A stretch of DNA of 64,000 bases from Ooceraea biroi (taxonomy: Eukaryota > Arthropoda > Insecta > Hymenoptera > Formicidae). The stretch lies in NCBI RefSeq assembly GCF_003672135.1, contig NC_039510.1:11098001-11162000 (forward strand), in the 5' to 3' direction. The translations under genes were made by a program, and so were the position numbers. Of this stretch, positions 16,101-29,142 are shown in pieces (positions within the stretch are counted from its first letter, which is position 1; every line of letters begins with the position of its first letter). The notes under the pieces are model-generated. The model was not told where the DNA came from and did not search any database. It saw only the letters and a list, made by a program, of their open reading frames with translations.

Positions 16101-16610
16101 ATAATGGATGTAAAATCAAGTAATAAATGTATTCACGCGTAAACCCAGATCAACCGATTAATCTTTACAACGCTGACTTCACAAAAAACCATATCTGATG
16201 AAACCTTGATGCATAGACGTTTGATGAAGCATTGGTTATTTTTGCGTTATCGTGATTTCTAAAAATCTACATGAAATCGATAACTATATTATCTTCACAA
16301 TTTCGTGTATATATAATCAAACTATTTTATTATAATAGACCGCAATATATATTATACAAACGCGGTCATAAATAAATTTGCTTTTAAAACATAATTGTGC
16401 GAAAAATGTATATAAATTTTTTCCATTGGAATAGTTAATGCTTTAGTATTTAATTCAAAGATACGATTAAAAAATGGAAACTAAATGATTTAATATTGTC
16501 TAGTGATTCCATTTCCTCATTGCAAAATTTGCAAGTTCAATATTATTTGACGTTTCTATTGTTTGCTCGACCGTACTTATATACATACGCATACTAATAT
16601 ATGCCCAGAC

Positions 16611-16613
<3 letters not shown>

Positions 16614-16644
<31 letters not shown>
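16614..16644. repeat. (TA)n microsatellite
   Basis: Thirty-one bases of perfect TA alternation. Confidence 0.95.
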
Positions 16645-16646
<2 letters not shown>

Positions 16647-17847
16647 ATAATGTATATGTATTACTGACCATATTTCGTGAGCAGTCACGACCATTGCATG
16701 CGTTATATGTTATGGATCCGAGACGATTCTGTGCGCGAAATACTAGAGGTCCAGAGGTACTTCATCGGAAGTTTATACCAGCATCTATTACTGCCGCAAC
16801 AGCAGGGGATTCAAATTTACCATCTGACTGTGCCAACATGATTATTTAATGATAACGGCTGACGCGTTGAGCTCTCGAAGTACCAAACCCTTGTTCATAA
16901 CATGCTTGCAACCTATGTTTCCTCGGAAACTGAACGCGACGAAGTTTATGTCGTAGACTACTAATGCGGAAGTTAGATCATTCCGATGGAGTTCGAAACT
17001 CACGCGTCAATTCGTTCATTTTTTATTTCGTGTAGTCTTCCTAATTATTTGTTTCACATCGCCATGTTCTTAAAAGAATCATCTATAAATCCATATTTTA
17101 TATGTATATTACACGCATACACACATTCTTTTTCTTAACAAACATTTTATATAGAACAAGAGACACCTCTATGTGAGAAAAAAGTATCGCATCGATTATT
17201 TTGCGTTCCCATTTCCATTAGTTGGAGCGTCTAAATCTGAATTATACTGCCACCTTAATTAAAACTAAAGTATTTATGCAGCCCGATATTGGAGAATGAA
17301 AAATTATTCGTTACAGGAAAAACGAGCCGTTGGGGTTAATTAATGATGTCCGAAGACCAACCGAGAAACTTTCGATCGAGAAATTTTTCCCTGCCATCTT
17401 CTCTTCTCCATCACACTTTCACCTCCGTTTTTTTCTTTTCCGCCCGAAAAACGTCCGAGTTACAGGCGATTATTTCTCCGAAGAAGCGTGCGAGCGTGCA
17501 ACGAGCGTCAATCGATCACAAAAGCACTTTGCAAATGCAGTTTACGCAGCGATCGTCATTTTAATGTTTTTGTCAGCGTTTGATGAAATTCCTCGTGTAA
17601 CACACCGTCTGTTCTACCGCTCTCTTGTCGAGTTAACAAAACAAATATTTCCTGAATCAAGTTACGCCAGCTGCGCCCGAGTTTGCACTATTCCGATTAG
17701 TTAAGCCGGCTATGCTTGTTGTATCTCCCTTCGCGTGTCATACATACCTCAGCATTCGATTCAGTCGCGATTACTAGGATCTTTGTGAGCAACAATCGCA
17801 ATTTTTCACAAGTTTCTTTTAAACCTGCCCTATACGTATTTTACTGG

Positions 17848-17920
17848 ACTGTATTAATCTGACAGTAACGAGAACAAGAAAGAAACTGTATTAATCTGAC
17901 AGTAATGAAAAGAAGAAAGA
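17848..17920. repeat. 37-bp tandem duplication
   Basis: Two adjacent copies (17848-17884 and 17885-17920) of a unit starting ACTGTATTAATCTGACAGTAA and ending AAGAAAGAA, differing at about three bases. It directly precedes the 95-bp duplication. Confidence 0.85.
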
Positions 17921-17957
17921 ATTCTATTGATAAAGTAGACTCCGTGAGATTGTAAAA

Positions 17958-18147
17958 GATTTATTCAGAACACCCAACGTTTTACTGATAAAACATTTAA
18001 CAGATGTATTATCTGTACGTGTAGTTGTGAGAGAAATTGTATGTGATGGTGTGATTTATTCAGACATTCAATTTTCTACTGGTAAAAATTTTAATAAATG
18101 TATTAGTTGTGTGTAAGTATAGTCGTGAGAGAGATGTACATGAGAGA
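17958..18147. repeat. Degenerate 95-bp tandem duplication
   Basis: Two copies starting at 17958 and 18053, both beginning GATTTATTCAGA and sharing TTTTACTGATAAA/TTCTACTGGTAAA, then AATGTATTA and GTCGTGAGAGA-type blocks. Many substitutions indicate an old duplication. Part of a third unit may precede it. Confidence 0.65.
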
Positions 18148-19828
18148 GATTGCATGACAAATAATCTTTTAATTAACATTATCATTTTAACGCAATGTAT
18201 CATGTATATATATTTAATTTCGCGATATATTGATTGTTTGGTTTTATATTTCTTATTTTATATATGTATGTCCACTATAAATGCAATTTATTACTTTAAT
18301 ACTTTTATGCACTTTGGCAATGTTCTTATTGAAAACGTATCAAATGAACTCATAAATGTTTGATTTGTTATTTAATAATACAAAAGGCTATTCGTTACGT
18401 GTTTTTCCACTATGAAGGAAAATCCACAACAGATAAATATCTCGGGGACGTAATTTTCGTCCAATCGGAACGGAGAATCGCGTGATCTACGTGCCCTACG
18501 TGATCAAGAGAGATTGGTCGTTTAAAAATTTAGGACACCGCGGATATTTAGAAATAATTAATGGATGCAGGAGAAACCGTGCGGCTTCCTGTTTGCACAG
18601 ATCGGACATTCGCCGCGAGACAGAACGGATGTTCCTGCAGATTGTCTGGCAAATTGAATCGCAGCAGATCGGAAATACCGATGAATTCGCATGTGAAACT
18701 CTCGCCTAATCGCAACCGCCATTTATCCGCCTGGAGCGAAGCGCGAAACCTCATCGATATTGTCGACGCCAGCGGCTCGAATTTATCGAAGCTGCATCCT
18801 GACGCGGTCTGGGCCGCTATCGCGAGCAAAAAGTGCCGATTGTAAAGCTAATGACACGGAAAACCAGCAGGAGAAACGAGTGGTCTTATCTCTGCGCGCG
18901 CGTTCATAAATACAGGGAATTCCGATAGGTAGATATCGATGTACACACGAAGCAGGAGAATATTTTCTAGGACACGCGATGGTTAATCGCATCCATTTAA
19001 CTTTATACCGTTTAATGGCGCCGTTAAATCTCATAATAATCGATTCACATCCTATCCCGATCATTCCGTCTACTTTATTTCGCGTAGCAGCAAGTGAGTA
19101 TGTATGGAGAGCTCCATAACGACCCTCCTATGTACATACGCGTGCTTTTTCTATTTAATCTCTCGACAAGCCGAATAACCGCCTCGGGATTTTACTTTCA
19201 TAATTTAACAAGCGCAAGAAACTTTTCTGTACGTGCCGCAAAATCAACTATGGTGCAAAACATGAGGGTACACGAGTGTGTTTTTCGTCGCACGAACACG
19301 TCTGATCATTTGTAGTGCTTTTTCACTACTGTACTTAATCCTCGAAAAAACAACAAGCAGGCAATTCACGTTGGATTATGCTCAACCATACCAAAACGGA
19401 AATAATTTAGATTGTAGTAACTATAATATAGCTCAAATTTCACGAAACCTTATGTATATATGCAATTATAAATATTTGCGTTAATATTCCGCGTGATTTA
19501 GTATCTGCGTATTATTAATGTAAGCCAGCAAGGTAACCAGAGATATTAAGCTTGTATTAATACAACAAATAAAATCTCTGATCAGTCTATATTACATTAA
19601 TCTATTGATCGCTTATGTATATGTATGATCATGCTGTTTTGTAGTTAGCTTTAGTTGATATCTATTAACTTCTACTACTACTGTGCATCAACACAGTATA
19701 GTATAAAACTATAATTGTTAACTGAGTGTATCATATTATAACCAACTTTGGTTACATTTATATCACAATTAGTTTTATTTATACATTATTAGAATAATGT
19801 TATAATTATGATCCTGTATATTCTTGTT

Positions 19829-19850
19829 TCTCTCTCTCTCTCTCTCTCTC
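19829..19850. repeat. (TC)11 microsatellite
   Basis: Twenty-two bases of TC repeat, about 75 bp before the large inverted repeat. Confidence 0.95.
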
Positions 19851-19924
19851 GCATCTCTTTATCGCGAACACATTTCTCAAATATCCCATAAATTTTTGCT
19901 ATTGTTCTCGCTGCGATGTCATTA

Positions 19925-20078
19925 AAGCCCCGAACACAATGCAAGGAACAGGCAATAAGAATAGGGAATAGGATCGTCTGTTTCATTTCAGCGCACAGAT
20001 TCTACTGTGCGCTGAAATGAAACAGACGATCCTATTCCCTATTCTTATTGCCTGTTCCTTGCATTGTGTTCGGGGCTT
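19925..20078. repeat. 74-bp perfect inverted repeat with 6-nt loop
   Basis: Positions 19925-19998 and 20005-20078 are exact reverse complements over all 74 bases, around the loop ATTCTA. The outer ends stop abruptly. There is no TA or other flanking duplication and no transposon-like terminus. As RNA it would form a 74-bp hairpin. Possible origins are a very recent template-switch fold-back duplication, a hairpin-siRNA source locus, or a sequencing/assembly fold-back artefact. Confidence 0.97.
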
Positions 20079-20079
20079 A

Positions 20080-23000
20080 AGGCGTCACGATTCCTCTACT
20101 AATGTTCGAAGCGGCAATTAGCCAGATCTCTCTTTCAATTAAAAAATGCGCTTTAATAAAGCCGGTCGACGGTGCACACTTTTACCGTTCTCTTTTTTCC
20201 GCCATAACCGCAGCGTAATTAACTTGTCAGTTACTTTTGCGACAATGATAGCTGACGACCGGTCGACGATCGAGGCTCCGAATCTTTGTAATAAAGTATC
20301 ACGAAGAGACGGTTCTCTACGTGTCTAACAAGTAAGTAACGGTTCACGCTACCGATACGGAGGTCACTTTTCTTGCAGTAATGTTAATTTATGGATGCCA
20401 TCGCAAAAGCATGACGTTACCACCGCGTAAACCGAGTGATTCTATGATAGCGAACTCGGTGCCGCTCTGCACCATAGTGATAATATTCTAATCGGCGCTT
20501 GTGCTCGTTTAACGCTAAAGTTACTCCGGGTTATGATAAAACGACTCCGTGCTTTTCCGACGCGTCGCGACGCCAGGAATTTGCGAAACAGGCGACGTAC
20601 ACGCGACGCAAACACAACTGCACGCGCGCGCGTACCGTAGTTTAATTTCGTGGAACGCAGAGCGGGGAAGAGTGTTTTAATTTAAATTTTAACCGAATTT
20701 GATTGACGCGATGGAAAAGGCTTGAGAGCGGCGCGAGAGGCTGAATCCTCTGTATTGTCGCATTCAGTTTTTGACTGTACAAATAAATTGACGTACACTT
20801 GAATATTCAACGACGTAGTCAGAAAAGACATGAGACATGTATATTAATTCTGAAAATGATATAAATGATCTGCCATCGTTGCTTTGATAGGTGTATTCGT
20901 AAGAAATCAGCTGTTGTTCGTGAAGAACAGAACCATGCATATGAAATGTCAATATAGGAAAACAATTTTTGGTCTAATGACAATATTTTTTTAATTAATG
21001 GAAGTTCACTAATTACTGGCAGGGCACTTCTGTGGAATTATTCATACGTAGTGCATTCATATTATGTGCTAATGTTTATCGGGCAATTCGTAATTAAGTG
21101 GGTTTTTAAATAATTAGAATATTGAAATTCGATACATTCTCTTCAAATTGCATAGTAGGTATATCTATTCATAACAATAAGAAAAAAAATTTCGATCCAA
21201 TTGAACGGAAATATGGGAAATAAAAATGCCCACCGCACGATAATTGTATCGTTAATCATTTCGGTGAAACGTGATAATTAACAACACAATATGAGTGCAA
21301 CCATTGACAACGTTTCGGTCGGGAACAGTCAATTTGAACTACCAGCTGATTAATTAAATCAGTTAATTCGATCAAGGTATCCAATTAAAACTGAAAGAGC
21401 AATATCTAACGCACGATAAATCAATTATTGGCAATTAACGGTGATATGTGCGTGATAACATCTAGCAAAACTACACACGGGAATGCACACAAATAAAGTG
21501 TTGCGACATTATAAAGTGGCTCTCGCTACATCGCGCAGCGGCACATTAATTTATGGTGAAAGCACCCTGTCGTGCGTCCGTCGATAATAGGGGTGAGGGG
21601 AAAGGAACAAGCGATATGCTGTGACGATACGTGCGAATGCGTAATGAGCGTCGCATCATGACGGAACACTTCCTCCAATCTTTATTGCTCAAGTCCTCTA
21701 TTCGCGTGACGAGAGAGAGAAGCTTAATAAAGTGTTATCCGTACTATAATGGTGCACATGCTAAAGAGAAAGCCATGTGAAATAAAATCCGGCATTTAAG
21801 ATCGTAAATATCCGGACGCAATATTGCGAAAACTGACGACGATGTTAAACGCAACGAAATCTGATGGTTTGCAAATTGCGAGAATCCGCAATTTCCTACA
21901 CAATCGCATATCAACCACGAATATCATGAGCACCACGGAATATGCGAGCTCAAGGCTCACAGCATGTATTTTAATGTTTTCCATTCTGTAAACACAAATG
22001 CTGTAATAATAACACGGACTCGCAATATTGCGCTCTGCAAATTAATACTACGAACTGCTATTATTTTCTTCCAAGATACCGGATACGACAAACTGTAATT
22101 CACTTCAAGCTCCACAAGTGCACAGTAGAAGAGTCGAATAAAATTTTATCAGAAAGAACTCTGATTCGTATAACTGAATTGTTTATCTTATAGATGAAAA
22201 ATTTCCATAGGAGACACTTTGTCTCCTGAAAATAAACTATCTTAAAATTTGGTATAACTTTTTTATAACGTAACGGTAGTCAATTGTCGTAATGAAGATA
22301 TGGTGTTATTTTATTTGCAAATTTTATTGTAGACTGAACGCCTTATTGTTTGTAAAACGATTTCGTCCTCGGGAAAACGTAAATCTGATAATAAATTTCA
22401 CAGAGGAGGTCACGTATTATGCGCGGCGTTTGGTGCTAAACGTCGACCCTTGTTGTTCGCTATTGCGTCTCCGCTATTTGAGGGTAGCTGACCGGGGCCA
22501 AAAACTTTCCCGTAATCACGGCTCGAGCTGTACAAAGTTCATGATAGTCTGATAACATCCACATGTTATCCACGTCAACTGCTCAATAAAGTCGAAAAGT
22601 GCAGATTGAATGTCACGGCTAGGATGGATAAGCATAAAAAAAGCGTAAAATGTGTCCGCGTGAAATGAAGCGTAGTGATGATTTTGCTACCACGAGAGAT
22701 TGAACATTCTCGTCCTCCAGCGAGCGCTGATAGCAGCTGATTCACGATGCGAATCAAGAGAGAGAAAGAGAGAAGAGAACGGAACGCATACATCAACGAT
22801 ACTAGATGCCAGTTGGCAAAGCATGCGCTTGAGAGTATACGTATAAATTTCTGTAAGACTTCCCGCGGGATGAGTGATCGATGAGGTGCTCGCAACTCGA
22901 ATATAAACCGCCACCTTCCCCACATTTTTTGAGATTTCGGAGCACGCGTGTGTATAATACAGGCGCATCCTTTGCTCGCGAGAGTGTACACGTACGGGAT

Positions 23001-26000
23001 ACACCCATTTGCATCCGCGGAATCAGATTTCAATGTTGTTTTACAAAGCTGCCGGCTACTGAAACTGTCCGAATAAGCGGCGCCGCAAACGCGAACGAGC
23101 CGGAAAGTGGACGTTCTCCACTTGGACGATTTTCGTGAAAACCAGTGTACGGTCCAGCTTTTCATTCTAAGCCGCGATAAATGCATAATAATAACGTGAC
23201 AGCGCATGCGAACGCTTTTTGAAACAGTCACTCTCCGCTCGCAATGAATTTCGATGTCTCTTGATTTGCACCGGTACGCGGGTTGTTAAATAAAATAACT
23301 CGCTTACTGCGTTTTATTTATACCAGAGTAAAATTTTCGGTGGAAATTTCGGTACACGCTACTGCATACTTCAGTTGAATTGCAGTGCATTAAAGAGAGT
23401 TGCATCCGTTCTAATAAATTATACTTAAGCTTAACTGCGCGCTCAGATCAACTCACGTGTTGAAGCGAAATGCACGTCACTTTCTGTCCTTTTGCTATGC
23501 ATCTAAGATAGATGCTATCATTATGACTGCGCAGCATCAAAGCTGCTTCGTGAAATGCAACATCTTTAAATGTGCAAAATGAATCAATGTGCCAAGATCA
23601 GATTTCAAGTGAGTCATAGTTATAAACATCAATGACGACAAGATAAATTTGCTTTTTGAAACGTATATGTATATCAAAATATTATTTTTGCTTAGCAACA
23701 AATATCTGCAAACTCGTTTAATACATCATATATTTAAAAAGAAGTACAATTACTTTCAGATAACCAATTAAGTAAAATTTCATGTCTTTTTTCGCTCTGA
23801 TAATTACTTTTATATAATTATTTTTACAGAAATAAAATTTATTTAAATTTATATATTTCATGAGATAGTCTTTCCTATTAATTACTGTTTGCAAGAAAAA
23901 TAATACTTTGAAATATTATTGCAAACAATATTTATTTGAATAAATTAATATTTGAAATATTAGTTACGTTACATTTTAAATACTGAATGTTCTTGCAGAG
24001 AAACTCTTTGCTTGTGCTTTTACACAGAAGTATTTTTATACTGCCCCCCAGCTGTAGACAAACGGAAGGATACCTCGCCCGCAGGAAACTTCGACAGAGC
24101 AAAGCGCGATACAAATCTACACGAAACGCGTGTCCCCGCGTTTCTTTCTTGCACGGTATAACATACGTGCGGCATAACAGCTTTTCCCATAACGAGAAAG
24201 TAATGCGCCGGGGAAACGGGGGATGATGCTGCAGAACTATCTCCTCGTCGTCTTTTTCTTTTTCCGGCGAACGGTTTGCTTCGCTTATACGCTACACCAA
24301 GCACGGAATATATTAAATCGTCGACCCTGTCCTCTAATTGAATCCTCGCGGGTGTAGCGGGCACAAGAAACCACCGGAATACAGACTACAACGAGCCGCG
24401 CATAAAGGGAGGCTTGTAATTTTCTAGCCCGAAGATCTTAACTTGCGATATTCCTTTTCGTTACGTGCACGCAAGAATATCTCCGGGGACGAGCATTTTC
24501 GAGTTATCCAAGCGCGGATAAGGTCGGTAACTCCATTACGGTGTACTGGAGAAATTATATATGCACAAGTCCGAGAAGATCTCATATACTTGTTTCGACT
24601 GTCAAACGCGAGCAACAGCACCAGGAAATGGAATAAGCGACGAAGGAACGGCAATTTTCTCGATGCATCCGATTGTATCTCACCGAGAAAAGGAAAAGAG
24701 AGAAGGAAAGAGAAACATAATCCTCTCTGAAGAGACATAGATTTATGGCTGAATGCGCAAGTCCAATTTATCGCATGATGATACGAAACGAAACTATTTC
24801 GGGATATTAACGTAAAGATTCGGAATGCAATATTTTTGGTGTGTACAGACTGTAGGGTATCCCAATAACCCCATGGTCGAACACGACCATGGAGCACTTT
24901 CGCTGCCAAATACGAGCACCACGCCATGTAGATGGTAAAAGCATCTCACTGCAGAAAGTGCAGTCGTATCTTTTCCAAGATATCATAGCGCATTTTTTAG
25001 GAGATCCTGGATGTACCGGAGGTGGATCCGGGTGGATTCGCCACCGCGTTCACGGCAGTAAATTTTGTTTGCAGGTCAAGCGAGTGCGCGCGTCCGACAT
25101 TATATACGAAATCTTGTGAAGCGTATCGGAAATGTGCCCGCGGAACGAAATGAAACTCCAGGCTATGCCTAGGAAGCCATAAGAAACGGAGAATGCAACG
25201 ACGTGAGAGTAAATGGGGAAATAATACGTTTCCCGCGAGAGACTGTGCAACGTGGTGTTGCCTTTGGTGTCTCAGTAGAAGAGACCTGCGCGTTTCCGAC
25301 TAATTTATAGCAACAATATTCCTTTTGATTCTGAAAGATTCAGGTCAAAGAAAATTATGTCACGGAAAATTATGTGACTTTTCTCGAGAAAGTCGCATCT
25401 TTCTCATATCGCATCAACATGAACATATATCTATTTAGACAGTAGGCAACTTACACGTTGGAAACTGCGCGAAAAGAGTAAAAATGTTGCTACATTATTT
25501 TGTTAATACACTGTGTCTTATGTATCTTGATTTTATTGTCAACATAACGTTTCTTAAAATAATGACAGTTTTATAAAAAGGATTATTACATATTGGAAAA
25601 TGTTGTTCGATTCAAATTATTGTACAACTTGAAATTTGTTCCTTCTATACTATTACCTTTGTAAAATTGTTATCTTGTGTAAAGTGTTCGGATAACTAAG
25701 TAAATTGCTACGCGTGTTTCCAGGTTAAGCACGTATTACAGTCATTACATATGAATTACACTTTGCATCCTCACGTTTCATGCTAAAATTGAAAAGCTTT
25801 AGTACATATGTGTTAGTAAAACACAGACAGACGTGCCCAAACACGCTTACGAGTTCACTTATGTATGCGAAACCGACTAAACCGCTCAATATGATCTGTG
25901 CGTCGAAATTAGATATCAATGCTGATCAATATCAAACCACTAAATAAAGTTCTTTTATCAATGCTGTTACCGTAACAAGCTCACAACTTGTTCTTTAGCG

Positions 26001-28915
26001 TTACATGTAACCGCAAGATTCGCCAACCATCCATAATGATGGTAAACCGTACGCACCACAAACATGTGCAACTATACATTTACATTATATAACAGGACCG
26101 CCACTTTTGGGAGATGCGTTGAAAGTTGATTAAGTGTCGCGCGAACTGTATTCGCCCTTTTTCATGTAGGACATTATTTTGGATTTACAGCCGCGCCGAC
26201 AAAAAACTCTATTCCTTCGTCTGAGCATTATGATATATCCGTAAAATATGCAGGTACAACCCGAGTCTATGAAGAGATTATCTCCGAATTCAGCATGTGT
26301 GAATGCAACGCGTGTATTTCCGATCGAAAAACGATCGCGTCTTTCGTGAATCGTACTCCCATTATTCTCTTGCGCCTTCGACGTGCTAGCGACTATGCTC
26401 GTTACGATCTACGGCTGGCACGAAATGTACGAGTGATATCAACGGAATTAAATCCGGCCTCGAAAAGCTTCTCTTGCGAATTCAATATTGAACTCATGCT
26501 GACCACGATGATAAAGTCGATAAATTGATGACGCAGATAACTACTAGTTGATGTAAACCTTGTTACTTCTCTTTAACCATTACATCGATATGGCCTACTT
26601 GATTAAAGCCCGTCCGCATACCGAATTAATAAGCAACAATTTCGGTTTAATCTAGAAGTGTGATTGACACGCATCAGATTTCTAGAGAGAGAGAGAGAGA
26701 GAGAGAGCTTGCACAGATTAAAATACTTTTGTTTAAAATAAACAATTAATCATACATGATAGATTTGGTTAAAACATGGTTAAAACATGAAATTACCTTT
26801 CTCATAAATATCATTTTAATATTTATTTGTGTAAACAATAATTTTGATGTGCGTACAATGAAATTAGATTGAATTCAGAACACAATATTATGCATTTACA
26901 AGAAGTTCTCATATCAAGTCAAATTGTGAGAAGAAAATTATCTTATTTCGAAAATGGCTGTTATAGTAAAGTATTTAATATCGGCACTATACAAAATCTC
27001 TGAAATTTTTCGCGATCGCATTCATGAAGCCGATGTAACGACATCGGTGAATTCGCGAGCATATAACTGAGCGGCCGCATCGGATTTCCACGTTTCTATT
27101 TCGCTATCGCTTTTTGTGCGCCGGCCATTGTAATCCAGCAGATCGCCTGTGTATGGCAGCGTGCTGCGCTCAGGCTTATTGATGTCGACTTCCGGTACAG
27201 GCTGTTGAATCGCTGCTCGTTGCGCACCCAGCGGCTACGGCTACGAGCAAGAGGGAGGAAGCGCATCAAGCCCCAATTACGGATAATCAATTTTCACCGA
27301 CGACATCTTCGAGCGCGAACGGCTTTAATTAGAGACGTGGATGCTCCTTTCTGTTACGAATGCTGCCGCGATTTGACCCGATGACCCCACCCCGAGCAAA
27401 CGGCAGTGCAGACCTTCCGAGGCCGCGTGTCACACGCGGTGATTTCAAATAAAGCGTTAGGTACGGATGTTCGCACGTCCTCGAAACGCACGATCGATAA
27501 ACCAAACGCGATATAACTGCCTTCCATCTCTCGTTTTATATATATTGCATATATATATATGTATTAATCTGCAGGGAATATCCTCTAGACCTACCGACGC
27601 AAGCGTGTACATTTTGTATTAAGCTCATGTTTTCGCGTTGTCGCTGATGTATCTTGCCATTTCGCGACGCGCGAATAATTTTCGGCCGATAATTGTTTCC
27701 TAGGATGCGATAAATTATACGCCTTTATAAACGTGCTTCTTATCTCGGCGATCTTATTTCTTATTGTTGTCAGCGTCATCGGCGTTATCGACCAATTAAC
27801 GGGGTAATGAAAATTGAACGATGGAACTAGGACCAGCTCAAAACAAAATATATCTTTGCATAAATTCATGATAAAAGCTCCAGCTAATTAGCCGGACACA
27901 TCTATTAACGTTTATGAATATTTCACGTTTAGTTCCATTAAATAATTGTTTTTCGCTGCGCATGTAGCATTCTGATGCCGATGAAAGTATAATATATAAT
28001 AATTTAATTAATAAATAATAATTTATTAATCTCGAAAATATATAAGCAGAAATGGAATGCTAAATAATATAAGAAATCACTGAAATTTAACGATATGTAT
28101 ACAATGAAAATCACGCGTCTGCCACAAGTCATTAGTGTCCAAGTACTGACTACTCGATGTGTATACATTTACACAAATGGCTAAAGAGGCAGTTGATTCT
28201 ATTCTTCCATATCATACATGAGCTGCGGTGAACGCTTTTTCAATACTTTTGTTAAAAGCTCGACAGAAACAACAATGTAACTATGTGCAGCTTATCAAAA
28301 CTCGCGTCTCCACCGCATTTGGCTTTCGTACAGTGGTAATCCTGGAGACAATCCGTGATGCACGGAATAATTTGGACAACTCGAGAAAAGTATTCAAAGC
28401 AAGAGCGCAACTCCAGCGAATCCACGAGAGCACGTAACTCTTCTTCTTACATCTCTGACTTTGCAGTAATCTCGTATACTTTCGCAGAATGGTTGTTGTG
28501 CTTGTTCGTCGGTTTTCTATTATTCACGTTGCTCGAAACAACGATATGTCGATACGAATTGATTTGCGCGTAAAAGAATACTCTCCACACGTTTGCGTTC
28601 TTCTATTGATCATGGGGAAGGAACCCCGTAAGTCGATGCTGCTCACAGGTTCCAATCCTGGCGGGTGGTTAATTGAACGCGTCAATGCTTGCGGAGGTGG
28701 TTTCGTGCTTACGTAAACAAGAGCTTTCTCACCCTCGCCCGAGACACGCAAGGCTCGTCGCCCGAAATCGTGTTTAGGCATCGCATACGAGATCAATGCT
28801 ATACGGTGCTTCAAACTGTTGGAAAATATTCTCTCATACTGACAGTCGATTCTTTATTGCCAATAATTCTGTCATTTTGCTATTTACACGCAGCATAAAT
28901 AATACTAATAATTAT
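20080..28915. other. Gene-free stretch
   Basis: CpG-richer patches at about 20.1-20.75, 22.4-23.25, 24.0-25.3, 26.1-26.5, 27.0-27.5 and 28.3-28.8 kb lie in AT-rich DNA. The longest open frame in the window (about 210 codons from its first ATG, - strand, 22575-23207) lies here. Several other frames in the same interval are also open, its composition is not protein-like, and no domain is recognised. I could not support any gene. Confidence 0.5.
26684..26707. repeat. (AG)12 microsatellite
   Basis: Twenty-four bases of perfect AG repeat. Confidence 0.95.
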
Positions 28916-28921
28916 TTAATA

Positions 28922-29142
28922 GTGGAATAGTCAAAAAGTTCGGTTTGATTTTTGCGTCAAATTGTATTTTATTGCATTCAGTAGAAACAAATTATCCATC
29001 AATCAAGTAAGCATTAGTAATTTATGATCATAGACAATAATTACTCGATTGATGAATAATTTATGATTATGAATAATTTATTTCTATTCAATGCAAACAA
29101 AATTTGACGTAAAAATCGAACTGAACTTTTTGAATAACCTAA
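28922..29142. mobile_element. Mariner-like MITE with near full-length inverted arms
   Basis: A roughly 220-bp element whose two halves are imperfect reverse complements over about 90-100 bases. The right end read inward starts TTAGGTTATTCAAAAAGTTC; the left end has the matching TAGTCAAAAAGTTCGGTTT. Both sides are bounded by TA (28920-28921 and 29143-29144), the target-site duplication of Tc1/mariner elements. There is no transposase frame, so it is non-autonomous. The arms differ at several sites and the right arm has an extra 17 or so bases, so the insertion is not recent. Confidence 0.75.

Larger units (their letters stand above)
1100..16600. other. Gene-free AT-rich stretch with scattered CpG-richer patches
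   Basis: Richer patches occur at about 3.03-3.66, 4.9-5.4, 10.3-11.2, 12.6-13.1 and 14.85-15.55 kb. Each has short frames open on both strands (at most about 120 codons) without recognisable domains. A TG/TATG-rich run lies at 2606-2645. I see no RNA gene, transposon terminus or conserved exon. The patches could be regulatory islands or unrecognised short exons of a long-intron gene. Confidence 0.5.

Noticed and set aside
22575..23231. Longest open frame in the window, - strand, about 218 codons
   Set aside because: Its first codon is GTG; the first ATG comes nine codons in. Several other frames over the same CpG-rich interval are also open, the composition is Ser/Arg/Leu-rich without any motif, and no domain is recognisable.
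26766..26788. 11-bp tandem pair GGTTAAAACAT
   Set aside because: Too short and common in AT-rich DNA to interpret.
28640..28665. B-box-like GGTTCCAATCC, possible tRNA or SINE
   Set aside because: One mismatch in the key position and no A box at the required distance; no cloverleaf can be drawn.
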